The notes under the pieces were generated by a model. That model saw only the letters and a program-made list of their open reading frames with translations, was not told the DNA's origin and made no database searches. This document shows, in pieces, positions 1-12,546 of a stretch of DNA of 64,000 nucleotides. A program made the position numbers and the translations under genes. Each line of letters opens with the position of its first letter. Positions within the stretch are counted from its first letter, which is position 1. Where the stretch lies: the NCBI RefSeq assembly GCF_000346465.2, contig NC_034011.1:26285941-26349940 (forward strand). Reading direction: 5' to 3'. The stretch is from Prunus persica. Its lineage: Eukaryota; Streptophyta; Magnoliopsida; Rosales; Rosaceae.

Positions 1-486
1 ATGGTGAAACATTCAAAATATCAGAAAATGTCCTTAGTTAATCCAAACATTAGGAATTAAAATTATTAATTAAATGAGGATAATATAGTAAATTCACACT
101 TTTTCATATTAAAAAATTTTTAATTAAAAGAAAAATCAGATAATGGATCATTTTTATAGAACACAACTACCCATTATCTTTTTTAATTCTAAAATAAATT
201 TAATTTTTTTTTTAAAAAGCCTCTTCGCACGCGCGGGTGTAACATTCAAAATACCAGCAAATGTCCTTGGTTAATCCCAACATTAGGAATTAAAATTATT
301 AATTAAATGAGGATAATATGATAAATTCACACTTTTTCATATTAAAAAAATTAAAAATTAAAGAAAAATGAGATAATGAATCCTATTTTATGGAACACAA
401 CTACTCATTATCTTTTTTAATTTTAAAATTTTAAAATAAAAAAAAAAACTTTTTGCAAGCACAGAAGCGCGTGCGGAGATGCTAGT
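1..486. repeat. Tandemly duplicated AT-rich repeat with Helitron-like end
   Basis: Two imperfect copies of a unit of about 233 bp lie head to tail, one from about position 3 and one from about 236. Both open with GGTG-A/T-AACATTCAAAATA and share the core TTAAATGAGGATAATAT. The second copy ends in a GC-rich stretch (about 456-477) that can fold through GCAC and GTGC, followed shortly by CTAGT at 482-486, the form expected of a Helitron 3' end. The base after it is A rather than the usual T, and no matching 5' TC end was located, so the Helitron assignment is tentative. A third diverged copy lies at 48919-49125. Confidence 0.6.
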
Positions 487-1690
487 ATTGGATAAAGTTG
501 TATAACTTTGAAATTAAATAAGTAAAATAAAGGTAACTTTTCAAATAATAACCACAAGCGAATTACTGTAAAATATCATATTCGTATCAAATAAATCTTC
601 ATTACTCACATTTCTGTAAAATAAAAAACACTTACAGACACTCTTTATTTTGGTATGGAGGGGATATCAGGATTGGACTACAAACGTGCTTGTCTATTCC
701 ATTCTCATATCTCTCAGTTAAATTAAAAGTAGCATAGGCGCTTTGATTCTATTTTGAATATTTAATATGAGTATGATCATTTTGAATTTTCTTTTTTCAG
801 TAGCATATATAAAGTTGGACAGGAAAAGCCTTTATCTTCAAACCGTTGTGGTTTTGTTAAGTGTATATTTTTGGGGCTCTCCCGAAATCGCTTATTGAGA
901 GCATGACCAAAATTGTTTATGGGAAAAAGCATCATACTTGTTTTGGGCTCGTTTATGAGTGATTCTGAATATACCAATAATCATGTCTTTGAAATAACAC
1001 TTCTTCAGAATAATTGGCCTATCCGTAAGTCAAATATCTTCTCAAACAAGGGCAATTTTGGATGATTTGACAATTTAAACAATCATGATGATCGAAACTT
1101 AGCACAACAATTCTCTTATTATAAAACTCTGATGGAGGATTTGATCATTTGACCCCAAAATATGAAAGGAAGATATACATCTGGAGTCGTTGACCGAGCG
1201 ATGACACATGTGACAGATGAGGTTAGGAAGTTAGGAGGATGTGAGGTCACAGTCGCAGCGCAGCCAAACAAACCACAACAAGCAAAATCCTCCTTCTTCG
1301 TTTTTTTTTTTTTTTTTTTTTTGTGTGGACAAAAGCAAATCCTTTTGTTCGTCCTCATCATCATCCATTTTACATTACTCAACTTGAAATTCAAATTGCA
1401 GAAATAATAAAAAAATAAAAAATAAAGAAAAAGAAAGCGAAGCAAGAAACAGCAACAGCTATTATTGCGTTACTTGCTCAATTTCCCCGAAAGTTCCATG
1501 TGCTGAGACCACGATTTCTCTCTGATTCTGATCTCTCCGTCTCATCAGAAGAAAGTAAATATTCCCTTTTAAAATCAAAAGAAAAAGCCCAGAAAAAGTA
1601 GACATAAAGGTTGCCCACTTTCTTAACCAATATTATTTTAATCCTAATCAATTATTAGAATTAGATCCACTAGTTCAGTTCAGTTTATTA
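487..1690. other. Intergenic, no gene seen
   Basis: AT-rich sequence upstream of the RGLG-like gene. It holds a run of about 22 T at 1301-1322 and short chance reading frames only. The promoter of the downstream gene is presumably in the last few hundred bases, but I could not single out a convincing TATA box. Confidence 0.5.
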
Positions 1691-2576
1691 AAAGCAACTC
1701 TCGTCGCCACTGCAAGACTTGGCTTGGCCACTCTTCTTCACCATGCTTCGGACACCTTCTTCTTCTTCTTCTTCGAACACAGGTACGTACGATCGACGTC
1801 TCTCAACTTCTTGTTGCTTCAATTGCTGCACCCTTGTTAATATCTCCTTCATATTTGTAGCCGTTACTTTGCAAGTTTCGGAAATTAGGCTTTTTCTTTG
1901 ATCGGTTCGGTACCGGATTTTTACCAGATTAGATCTTCGACAATGTCGCTCTGATTTGGTTGAGGGTATTATATGAATTTGTGTAGTAGTTTTCTTGTTC
2001 TTGTTCCTGAATTTGTTTTTATTATGACGATTTCAATTTCAATTTCTGTTCTTAAGTAATTGAATTGAAGCCCCTTGATTTGATAGGTTTTGTTTTGGTA
2101 TTTTGGTCGGTTTGGTCGGTTTGGTTGGTCGTCTGTGTAATTTTAGATGGTTGCTTTTTGTGGATGGATCCCTGCAGAAGCCACCTGGCTCCTATTTTGT
2201 CTGCCAAAGTAGAAAACTTAACAGAGTAAGCCACTTTAAGTCGGTGATGAATGAGTCGTGTCCAACTCCGTTTCTTTGGTCTTTTTTTTTTGTTTTGCAA
2301 GCCAATTACGAACTTTCTTGGACCCTTCCATATCCGCAGCCTTCCCTATCTGTATTTCTTTTTTAGTGTATATATATATACGTCTACCAGAATTGAATTC
2401 AAACTTTTCGTTTTCTGGGTTTTGTTGTGGCTGCCTTGTAGGTGCGGATTTAGACTGGTTTGGTTGATTTTGTGGCCTGCATTGTTGTGAAGGAAGGGAA
2501 AGAGGATTTGTTTGGATTAAAGTTGAGGTTTTTTGTTTCTATATTTTTTGATTTTGTGGTTAATAGAGTTGAGTTA

Positions 2577-5458
2577 ATGGGTGGGAGAAGTTCAAAGGAG
2601 GGGAGTTTTAGGCAGAATTCATCTTCTCGTTCTACTTCTTCATCGTGGAGCTATCCTCAAGTTCAATCGCCATATGTTCAATCGCCATATGCTCAAGAAA
2701 GTCAAAGCTATCCACCACCCCAGCAAGCCTATCCAGCAACATCACAGCCTTACTATCCCCCATCGCAGGATTATGGTGGTGCTCGGGCAACTCGTCCTAC
2801 CTTAGAGAGGAAATATTCAATAATTTCTGATAGTTACAAATCCCTAGAGGAGGTAAGATTACTACACTGTATCTTCTGCAAGCTTTCCTTTTTCTGGTTC
2901 AAGCTTCTTACCTATCTACAATGGTCAATTATATTGACTCAACTTCAATCTTTGTAGGTGACTGAAGCTCTTGCACGTGCTGGTCTTGAGTCTTCCAATC
3001 TTATCGTCGGTATTGATTTCACAAAGAGCAATGAGTGGACAGGTTAACCCCTAATAAACTAATTAACTGTATATGGTATGTGTTGCAATGGAACGTGCTG
3101 AAATTGGTTTTGTTAATAGGATCGAAGTCATTCAACAGAAAAAGCTTGCATCACATTGGGAGTGGTCAAAATCCCTATGAGCATGCCATATCCATTATTG
3201 GAAAAACCTTGGCTGTTTTTGACGAGGATAACCTCATTCCCTGTTTCGGCTTTGGAGACGGTAATTTTTTAGTTGTATGCTGTCATTTTGTTTCTCTAAG
3301 ATCTTGTTCTTTGTAAGACGGGGATGACAAGCATTACTTTTTCGCTTTGCAGCGTCAACCCATGATCAAGATGTCTTTAGTTTCTACTCTGATAGATATT
3401 GCAATGGATTTGAGGAAGTATTGACTCGCTACAGGGAAATTGTTCCTCATCTACGGCTTGCAGGTTTTAGTTCACTTCCTAACTACTTATTTCTTGAAGT
3501 GGTCGCAATATCAGCTAATCAGTTGTCTTACATTGTTATTGATCGGTTTCGCAGGGCCAACTTCATTTGCACCTGTGATTGAACAGGCCATGACTATTGT
3601 CGAGGAGAGTGGTGGCCAGTACCATGTCCTGTTGATAATTGCAGATGGCCAGGTATCTTGCCTTAATTTTGTTTTATTTAGTTGAGTATGCAACTAGAGG
3701 GTCGAGCATGCCGGCCATGCTTCAGATTTTCTGTGAAAATTGGAAAATGTGTGTGACTAATCCAACAGAAAACCATTGCACTAGTTTGCTGTCATTATTG
3801 CAAATCTCAAATCCAGATCGAGTAAAATGCTTTTAAATTTGTATAAGATGAAACTTCTTTGCCTTTTTTGTTTTTTCTTTTGGCGGGAAAGTATCTGTTT
3901 GGTTTTAAGGTCTAGCACAGTTCAGACATGCTGGTCATGCAAAATAAATAGCATCCACTGAAGATCTCTTAGTGGTGCCTGCACTAGCTCCTAGGCTCAA
4001 CTCTGTATGAAATTACACGTTGCTGGACACATCTATTCTTAAACGAGCTTTCTCATCCTTGCTCTGTTTTATGATGGCTTGGAAGTGGCAATGTTCTATT
4101 GTAATCTCAAGTTTTCTCAAGATATTATCTGACTTAATGTGAGATTTTCCTCAGGTAACTAGAAGTGTAGATACTGACCGTGGCAAGCTAAGTCCACAGG
4201 AGCAGAAGACAGTCGACGCCATTGTTGCAGCAAGGTGAGTGTGGTAATTTGTACTTAATATTAGATGCTTGTTTGGCCAACCATTTTTTATGTTGTACAA
4301 ATTTTTTTTTTCCTTTATCACAGCAAGTTCCCTCTATCAATTGTACTAGTTGGTGTTGGAGATGGGCCCTGGGACATGATGAAGGAATTTGATGACAATA
4401 TTCCTGCTCGGGCATTTGATAATTTCCAAGTAAGTTGTTAGCATTACAATATGTTTTTGTTTATGTTACTCGTGATCATTTGTTTATGATTATTGGAAAA
4501 TACTTAATTGGAAAGCGCATTTCTTTTGTTGTTTGTAGTTTGTGAATTTTACGGAAATTATGTCAAAGAACATGCCACCATCAAGAAAGGAGACCGAATT
4601 TGCTCTAGCAGCCTTGATGGAAATTCCTTCACAGTACAAAGCAACAATAGAGCTTAATATATTGGGGTAAGAATGTTCTCTATATTTCTCATATCTGAAA
4701 GCTTTTGAATACCTCTGTTTACATAATTTATTTATGTATATATTTTCTTCTTCTTAAATGGGCAGTGGTAGGATCGGCGATTCTCCCCAGAGGGTTCCTC
4801 TCCCCCCACCACCTGTGTTATCAGCGTCATCTTTCAGCAGCTCAAAACCTTCCCGTTCTACGAGTTATAGTTCTCCATCTTTCAACAGCTCAAAACCTTC
4901 CCAATCTACCAGTTTTGAGCCAAGTGTTCCTCCTTATTATGGAGATAGCACTTCTGTTGGTACAGCTCCACCTGCTCCCAGTTCTAGCTATGATAATCAG
5001 GTATGCAAGCGAACATATTTTTAAGTTGATGGTTTATTTGTTTTTGTTCATCAAGTCAAAAGCCTGTGTGATACACATGTAGTCCCAATTTTCTTATATG
5101 ATTTTCATTTGGTATGTTTGAATTACCTTGGAATCCGAGGGTTGATTGTCTGTGATCTATGATTTGTTTGAAGCTTTTTACTCATTTGGGTTTGCAACAC
5201 TCTTGTGGGTTATTGTTTTATATGGTGTTGGACAGGTTTGCCCCATTTGCCTTACAAATCCAAAAGACATGGCCTTTGGGTGTGGGCATCAGGTACATTT
5301 GAATGATAATGTTTCGCAAATATTTTGGAGGTGAATTGGGGCGATGCCATTTTCTTAATTCATCTTTTTTGGTGCAGACATGTTGCGAATGTGGACAGGA
5401 CCTTCAATCGTGCCCAATATGCCGAAGCGCAATCCAGACGAGAATAAAACTCTATTAA
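2577..5458 (+). CDS. RGLG: RGLG-type RING E3 ubiquitin ligase (copine/vWA plus RING)
   Basis: Eleven coding exons: 2577-2852, 2958-3042, 3120-3260, 3353-3463, 3555-3652, 4155-4234, 4324-4429, 4539-4666, 4766-5000, 5236-5292 and 5378-5458. They join in frame to 465 residues, about the length of Arabidopsis RGLG2. The start MGGRSSKEG carries Gly2 for N-myristoylation, known in this family. A Ser/Tyr/Pro/Gln-rich region precedes a copine-like von Willebrand A domain (about residues 93-355) with a DFTKS metal-site motif near 112-116. A Ser/Pro linker follows, then a C-terminal RING with CPIC at 422-425, CGH at 436-438 and CPIC at 451-454. Arabidopsis relatives act in Lys63-linked ubiquitination, auxin transport and drought signalling at the plasma membrane. 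A 5' leader exon ending at about 1781 (ACACAG then GTACGT) suggests a leader intron before the ATG. Confidence 0.93.
4832..4919 (+). repeat. In-frame tandem duplication in RGLG linker exon
   Basis: Two neighbouring copies of about 48 bp both contain TTTCA(A/G)CAGCTCAAAACCTTCCC. They encode [16 protein letters not shown] and [13 protein letters not shown] in the low-complexity linker between the vWA-like and RING domains. The duplication preserves frame. Confidence 0.75.
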
Positions 5459-6764
5459 GGACGACATGCTTTGCCCATATTAGATATTCATTGGTGTTGG
5501 CTTACATTCTTTTTATTTTTTGTTTTGGTTTCTTTTCCGATCAGTACATTCTTTCTTTGTAATTCAATGCTTAGTTGATCAGGATCTTAGGTTTGGCCGA
5601 ATTCAATATATGATGATGTTCATGATCCAGATGCGAGGATGCTCTGGTGAGTGAGGTTTTTTTTAAAAAATTATTATTTTTGTTTGAAAAGAAAAAATAA
5701 GAAAAGGAAATGAAATCTGTACATTTTGTAATTGGGTTGTTGCTGGTCGTTTTCTTGTTCGAGTAAAGAGTAGATGGGTGGTCGTGGTCCATTTTTTCCA
5801 CTGCGATTGAATTGTTGTAGATAGTGGTCCATGACCCGTAATTAGATTGTTACTGCTTGCTTTTATAGCAGAAGCTAGGCAAAAGTCCATGGCATTCGGG
5901 GTATGGCTTGCGGGAATGCCTAAAAAACTTGGTTATGGAATTAAAAGGTTTCACGTGCTTAGTGTTCCATCGGTGGATGTGGATTGAAACCTGAAAAAAG
6001 AGGATGTGGCAGGCACGTCTCCTAACTTGTTAAAACTTGTGCTTCTTTCTGTGCTCTGGCACTTGATAGCTATTGCTTGAAAATGGCTCATCTTGAGGCT
6101 TTCCGTGACGCGTGCTTGTCATAAGCTTCACCTGATGATGATCTGCTTTCTATGAAACATAAATAGACTTGACAACCGTGTCGTGTTTTATTTTATTTAT
6201 GCTGCATTGTATTTATATGATGTGAAATTCTCATTCCATCTGTTAATGATGGTGACTTATATTAATTTTTGCAAACCACCATTAGTGTAATGATTTGAAG
6301 TATTTATTCTTTTAGGCAAAGTTTTGGGTTCGAGTCTTAACATCCGTGTAATGTGTGTAAATTTAGTATATTATTGCCGCTCTCAATAAAAAAAAATTCT
6401 AAAAAAAACAAAAATAAAAATCCAACCTGTTAACTTATGGTAAATGTTATTTTTCCATCCTTTTATTTTACTGCTCATGAATCATGATCCATTTTCAATT
6501 GTTTATTTTGCTTGGATATTATAAGAAAGGAACAAGCAAAAGTAATTTGCGCACGTCCACCACCAGCAACAATCCTTACCCACTTTGTCTGTTTCATTTA
6601 ATGCACTCAACATCTTCCCCCGAACCAACTATCCTTCCCTCACATTATTATTAGCTCAAAAAACAACTACTCATGCTCAACAGACACCATTCTGCATTGG
6701 CATATCCAAACCAAATATTTCAAGTTCAACAACTAACTCTCTCTCTCTCAGCCCAAATATTGAA
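5459..6764. other. RGLG 3' region and upstream region of the next gene
   Basis: This stretch contains the likely 3' UTR of the RGLG-like gene and the upstream region of the small basic protein gene. Short antisense reading frames at 5571-5890 have no recognisable features. A tRNA-derived SINE-like fragment lies at about 6280-6400. Confidence 0.5.
6280..6400 (+). repeat. SINE-like fragment
   Basis: The fragment contains GGGTTCGAGTCTT, close to the RNA polymerase III B-box consensus, followed about 80 bp later by CCGCTCTCAATAAAAAAAAA, an A-rich tail. This arrangement is typical of plant tRNA-derived SINEs. No clear A box or target duplication was found, so it is probably an old degraded copy. 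Confidence 0.4.
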
Positions 6765-7199
6765 ATGACAACCTCATCCTCCTCTGCCAAGCTCCCTGCA
6801 TACCAAAGACTCAAGCATGATGATGATCAAGATGGGCTTGAACTTGATGATGATTTTGATTATGGAAGAGTGAGAGTGTTGGCGAGATCAAGGAGTACTA
6901 GTTGGTACAAGTTCAGATTAAGAAAGGTTCATATTAGGAGGAGGAGATCATTCAAGCTCAAAGTTCCAAGCTTGAAGAGGCTCTTGTTCTTGAGGAGGAA
7001 AATTAGGTTGATCTCTGCTCTCAGAGCATCATGTGCTAAAGTGTTGCAGAGATTCAAGGAAGGGCAGGCCCACTTTGGTGATCTTTTTGCTGGCAACTAC
7101 TTGTTCCTGCAAGTCAATCCCTGCTCGTTGAAGAGCCTTCACAAGGCTGCCTTGCCCTCAAGCTATACCCTCGCAATCCCAACAACAAATATTGCTTAA
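6765..7199 (+). CDS. Small basic plant-specific protein, function unknown
   Basis: A single-exon reading frame of 144 residues starting MTTSSSSAKLPAYQRL. The open frame extends upstream to 6585, but that part is compositionally unlike the rest and the internal Met sits where plant relatives begin. The first 45 residues are acidic (DDDQDGLELDDDFDYG); a strongly basic middle follows (KVHIRRRRSFKLK, LKRLLFLRRK); the C-terminal part contains FAGNYLFLQV. I recognise this layout from uncharacterised angiosperm proteins but know no function. There is no signal peptide or membrane segment; the Arg/Lys clusters could direct nuclear localisation or bind nucleic acid, which is inference. Coding direction is supported by frame length and composition, not by a known domain. 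Confidence 0.7.
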   Translation: MTTSSSSAKLPAYQRLKHDDDQDGLELDDDFDYGRVRVLARSRSTSWYKFRLRKVHIRRRRSFKLKVPSLKRLLFLRRKIRLISALRASCAKVLQRFKEGQAHFGDLFAGNYLFLQVNPCSLKSLHKAALPSSYTLAIPTTNIA

Positions 7200-8185
7200 T
7201 ATGGATGCGGTTTCTGCAGAAATAAATTTAAGAATTATATTTGTGTGTCTCTAATATTGGTCGCTTTTTTATTTCTAGCTTTTTTGGTCACATATTGCTT
7301 GTTTTTTTGTGTGACAAGACAATACATATGAGAAATGTCTAAAGATGGGTTCTTGTCTTTTTCTCTGATCACTCTACTAGAAATTTAAAAGGGGGAATTC
7401 GAACACATGATCAATCATCACTTTGTTCTCCTTTCCTCTGAATTAGATTGCATGTACATTTTATTGCCAAAAACTGTTTAATCACAAGTTCACAACCAAC
7501 TATAATTTCGATAGGACAGAACAGAATGGATATTGGCATGTTGCAATCTGCACTTAGGATTTAATCACAAGTTCACAATCAAGAACCAACTATAATGAAA
7601 TCTAAATTAATGAAGATGAACTTTAAATATGAAAGCAGTTGGCTGGTGGGAGTTGTAAGGTATGGTAATTGCTATGTCTGGAGGACCGCCAGGACCAATC
7701 CAACCCTTTATGTAAATCACTTGGACTTGAGCAATAAATTCATAAACGTAATATTATTTTGCATTATTTGATACATTATTTAACATATGGGCATTATGAG
7801 CAAACTATACATACTTTAGTTGTTGAAGTGGTTAAGAGCAGTTATTTATGCATTCAATGTCCTATGTTCGACTTCGAATTCCCCCTCTTTTAATATCGAA
7901 CAAAGGATATATTTTTCTAATTGGGCTTCTCATGGCCCTGCTTGCTATTTTAAGGCGGTGTTTGGGCTTGCCTTTCATTTTAAGCTCGATGTTTGGGCTT
8001 CACGGCCCTCTCATAGCCCACGGAGCATCGAAACGTTGCGTTCCACTGTTAAAGGCAGTGAATCAGGAAGGCAGAGTGGAAGGAAGGAAAGAAGGCAGCG
8101 AAGGGAAAGGGTTTGGGCCTTTGGGGTTTAGAAAGAGAGAACTTTCACTCACACAGAGACACAGCGAGTCAAACGCAGCGACACC
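7200..8185. other. Intergenic between the small basic protein and PPR genes
   Basis: Contains the 3' region of the small basic protein gene, a SINE-like fragment at 7815-7920, and the PPR gene promoter and leader (about 8000-8185). No further gene is seen. Confidence 0.5.
7815..7920 (+). repeat. SINE-like fragment related to copies at 26.05 and 51.0 kb
   Basis: AGTGGTTAAGAGCAG resembles a polymerase III A box and ATGTTCGACTTCG a B box, about 30 bp apart. The order of words (GTTAAGAGC, ATGCATTCAATGTCCTATGTTCGA, then a C/T-rich tail) matches the fragments at 26045-26170 and 51000-51110, which suggests a dispersed tRNA-derived family. Confidence 0.45.
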
Positions 8186-11100
8186 ATGAGGCTTCTCCAA
8201 TCCATTACTGGTAATGCTACTGATACACCCTTTTCCTCCATAGCTAGAAAGCTCTAATTTTTCATTTCGTTAGATTTTTTTTATAAAGGTTATTGCTAAA
8301 TTACGGTGCAGGTCAGTGTAGGCCGGTGCTGCTGCGAGCGCTGGGTCGGCGATACTTGGCTGCGGCGTCAACAGAAGAATACGCGAAGAGAAACTACGCG
8401 AGCAACGTGTCGGAGTACAATACGGTCTTGAATTCTCTGAATGCTCAGAGAAGGCATTTCTTACTGAGGGATGTGTATGATGATATGATGCTCGATGGGG
8501 TGCAGCCGGACCAGGACACCTTCAAATCCCTAATATTGGGCACCATGAAAGGCTCTAGCTTGCAGGACGCTTTCTACTTCGCTGATCAAATGAAAAACAT
8601 GGGCTTGGCCCCTGATGTATGCTTCTTTTTTTCTTTTTTCTTTTTTCGTTTTTCAAGCTTAGAGAGTATCAACATTTTCATTTCATTTTATGGGGAAATG
8701 CAAGTATGGGTGTTTATTAGTTTGTGTTTTTTAACTATTTAAAAAAAAAATTATAGGTTAATTCGTATAACATTTTGATCACATTGTGTGGGAAGTGCAA
8801 GCACTCTGACAAAGCTATTCAGGTGCGGTTTTTTACCTTCAATTTATAAACTATAGACCCCAGTCATATCATTTACTAGGGAATATTGGTATGTATGATG
8901 TATTTTATTTTTCCTTTCCTTTTAAAATCAAAGATTTTGGAAGATATGAAGAAGTTTGACGTGAAACCGAAGGTGCAAACTTACATGTGTCTACTCAACG
9001 CATGTGCAGCTACTGGCCATTTAGATCGAGTGTATGCTTCTTCTTTATGCTCTGGCTTTTCCTTGTTCTTTTAATCTGTACTCATTCATCTTATCCTGAT
9101 AACTATGTGTTTCATTATTACTATGGTGAATTTGACCTCATGCTATTAATCTGCATTGCACTGTTGTTACAGGTATGCAATTGTCCGTGACATGACCGCT
9201 GCTGGTCTTGGATTAAACAAGTTCTGCTATGCAGCACTTATAACCGCACTTAGGAACAAGACACCCTTACCAGATGATTTTGGCACCAAAGTAATTATCT
9301 AATCTTTCTTTTCCATGTGCTTTCAAGTAAGTTTTATTTTATTATTCTTAAGAGTTTTCTAATATTCCCCTTTTGCAATAAGATTATAGAGTTTGTTGAA
9401 AGGTCAAAAGAGTGGACATCGGTTGAAGAATCAAGTATGACTGCTGAAAATGTAATGATGGATATAACAGAAGAAGAGTTATATAATATGCCCACTGCTG
9501 AATATGCTCGTAGGCGTGGATTTTTGAATAGGCAACTAACCGTGTATCATGCTGCGCTTCATGCTTGTGCAGACCTCAGGAATGTAGAGGTAATATCTCA
9601 CATCTCTATTTTCTCAGCTCAATACCACTAAAGAAACTAGTTTGTATTTTGTACCCATCCTCCCTTTCTTTTCTTTTTTTTGGGGAGGGGTTGTTATTGG
9701 GCACTGCCCATATCTACATGCCTGAACAGCTAGCACCAAAGTTCAGGGTGCTAGTAAGAGTCCCATGCTATTTCCCTTTGCCATAAAAGCTGAATTTATG
9801 TCCTTAATACACGTATGAGCAACCCTCTGATTTTTAATTCGTATCTTGGATTCTGTTAATCGTGCTAGGTGATGGAAGCTCTTTTGGGGATGCTAGAGAA
9901 AGATGGAAAAACTCCTGACCTCTTTATTGTGATGCAAAAGATGAGGTAAATAATTGTTGATTACAAACTTAAGTTTTCACTTAAACATTGTTCGAATGAG
10001 CTATGAATCTTCATATATGAATGCATAGTTAGATGTAAACTATTATTTGTATACATAGATTTTAAAAGCCTTTCAATCCAATTTGGATTGGAGTGCACTA
10101 CGTATTTAAGTAAGAAGGCTTTATCTGAATCGTTCCCTAATATGACCTCAATTTGTTCTCTTGTGTTCACTGCTACCTTTTATATTCAGGTGCTATCTAC
10201 AGTCTGGGGACATTGACCGTGGTCTTAAGACGTTTGACGACTATATGAAGTCAGGAAATCTTCCCGCAGTAGAATTATATACGGTGAGTTTGGAAATAAA
10301 CACAATATTTGGTTCATGAAACAGCAGTTTATTTCTTTATAATTAACGACTAGTAAGTGAGAAAATGTGCTTGGTTTTAGACAATCTGATTTCTAAAATA
10401 TCACTGTATCGTTGATTAGCTAATAGGGAGATTCACTATTATACCCAATGTGTTTTGTAGATGCTTGTGGAGGGAGCCATGATTGGGCATACACCCAAGG
10501 GAATGCAAATTGCCCAAGAAACATTGGTATGGTTGGGTGCTTGCAGCTCTTAATTTCTTAGTCAATTTTTTATATTTTAGATCAGGGCCTTGTACAACTC
10601 ATTTTATGGTTTCATCCAACGCAGGTAAATATGACTTCCCGGAACTTTTATTTGAGCCCAAAAATGGGGAGTGATCTTCTCCTTGCAGCTGCTGGTGATG
10701 AGGTTTGCAAACAATTCCTCTTCTAACTTAAGAGTTCTTTAGGTTCTAAATGAATGAGATAGTTCTCTCTCCCTCCTGGTTCTCGATGCATTCTAAATTA
10801 GTTTGGACTGTTTTATTAGAAAAGTTTAATACTTTTTCGCAGACTGGAGGTTATACTGTTGCCAACTATATATGGGACTTGATGCAAGCTCGTAATATAA
10901 TTCCCCAATTTCCTGCTGTAGAAGCATATTACAAGGGCTTAAAAGTGAGTCTCTTGCCTTATGACGCATTAGTAACAGTATCGTTCATCTCTGATTTACA
11001 TTTTTTAGTTGATCAATTCAATGTTTTTGCAATAGATACATCATACGTGCAAATGCTTGTGAATCTAATCAAAGCTGTAGAGTCTTTATTTTTGTGGGTT

Positions 11101-11238
11101 TTGACAAATATTCCGTCATTTCTGTTTCCAAAATTGCAGAAACGTGAGATTCCCGGCGATGATCCACGACTGTTAGTGGTTACGCGGACTTATGATGACC
11201 TTCTCGCGAGAAGGGGACCCAGACGACCTTCCAGATAA
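8186..11238 (+). CDS. Mitochondrial PPR protein, At4g35850 type
   Basis: Twelve coding exons: 8186-8210, 8312-8616, 8757-8822, 8934-9031, 9173-9290, 9383-9589, 9869-9945, 10190-10283, 10461-10526, 10625-10702, 10843-10944 and 11140-11238. They give 444 residues in frame. The start MRLLQSITG followed by an Arg/Leu/Ala-rich, acid-free stretch (about residues 1-28) looks like a mitochondrial presequence. PPR-like helix pairs are visible, for example SEYNTVLNSL...DVYDDMMLDGVQPDQDTFKS, FADQMKNMGLAPDVNSYNIL and ILEDMKKFDVKPKVQTYMCL. So many introns are unusual, because most plant PPR genes have few or none; this architecture marks the conserved At4g35850 group. The precise RNA target is not readable from sequence. 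It lies about 5.6 kb from the RABB1 gene. Confidence 0.9.
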
Positions 11239-12546
11239 ATGATGACGAAAGTTACTCCAAGGAGTAGTTAGTTCTCATGGATTTTTATCGTTCAACTAGC
11301 ATTATTGATGTTTTGGAGGAAAAGAGTCATCGTTTAGAGCAAGTGTTCCTGGTATCAAAAGTCAGGATACCATAGGGTGGATTTCAGTGAGGCTTGGTTA
11401 TGAACTCGGGCGTTTCAACAGTTTGTATGTTGTGGCTTCCCGCAAAAGTCTTGGAATAGGCTCATCTTTTGAAGTTTTTTGTATTTACCAGAAATGAAAA
11501 AATAACGAAGTTAAATTTATTTTTGTTTTGCATAAAACTTTTAATAAAATAGTTTAGGTTGAGCCTGACCATGCTATGGCCTTTACTGTCATACTGATTT
11601 CAGGGCCCGTTCTGAACTTTGAGTTCTTTCTGTTTTAATTATTTCTCAAGTTGGGGTCGAAAAGATTGAGAAATAGAACCATCTGATTTGATTTGTTCTC
11701 AATAGCCATGAGATGAAACCTTGGAAATCTTAATGCCATAATGCCTTTCAAATCCTCCTAGCCATGGCTGAAAACTAGAAGTCACACATCCATCGGTAGT
11801 TGATGAAATTCCTTGATCAAAAGTTGATGTTTGCACAAACAAATAGTAAACATTATTATTAGCTTTTACTTGTATTAAAAAGAAAAATAAGGTTAGTATT
11901 AGCTCTTAAAATCTGATCAATACTTTTCTCAAACAAAAAAATTCTGATCAATGCAAGCGGAAATCTAAAAAGTTAAACTTTCTTTCTGCGGTACTGAATA
12001 AAGGGTTATTGCAAATGTGGGTATTGGCTTAAGCAATGTGTTAGTCTCTTTGCACTAGAGTTGGATCCCACACTCTCGATTATACTAGAATTGTGCTTGG
12101 TTTTAAAAATAATAATAAATAAAAAAACCTATCCGGCCCAAACCGGCATGAAAGCTCGAATCGCATTGTTTGGGGCCATTGGGCCGTTGGAGTAATTAAA
12201 TAAGACAGAGGCAAAACGGTGCGTTGGACGTTGGCAAAATTCGTAAGGAAGAAGAAGCAGTCTTACGAAGTAGGAAGATTGTGAGCCGCCTCAGAGACCG
12301 AGAGAGCAAAGCAAGAGCTTCACCGGCCTCAGTTGTTTCGCCGCACTCTTTCTTCTGGTACTTTACATACCCTAAATCCATAATTAATAATTTAGCAAAA
12401 ATATTTTACTAGCATTTTCTATATATGCTATAATTAATCTGAAAAATTACAGATTGATGCAGGCTTTAAATTTTGTTTTTGTGTTTGTTTTGTTTTCGGT
12501 GTTTTAGGGTTTAAGCAGATATAGGTATCAGGGTGGGAAGGTGGAC
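11239..12546. other. PPR 3' region and ESF2-like leader
   Basis: The first half is the 3' region of the PPR gene. From about 12200 the sequence looks like a transcribed leader of the next gene: an exon ending near 12357 (TCTTCTG then GTACTT) and an acceptor TTTTAG at 12507 would define a leader intron of about 150 bp. No further gene is seen. Confidence 0.5.

Noticed and set aside
1119..1445. A minus-strand frame with a Lys run
   Set aside because: The Lys run is the complement of a poly-T tract; no other coding sign.
6585..6764. N-terminal extension of the small basic protein
   Set aside because: The 60 extra residues are unlike the rest in composition and look like untranslated leader; the Met at 6765 is preferred.
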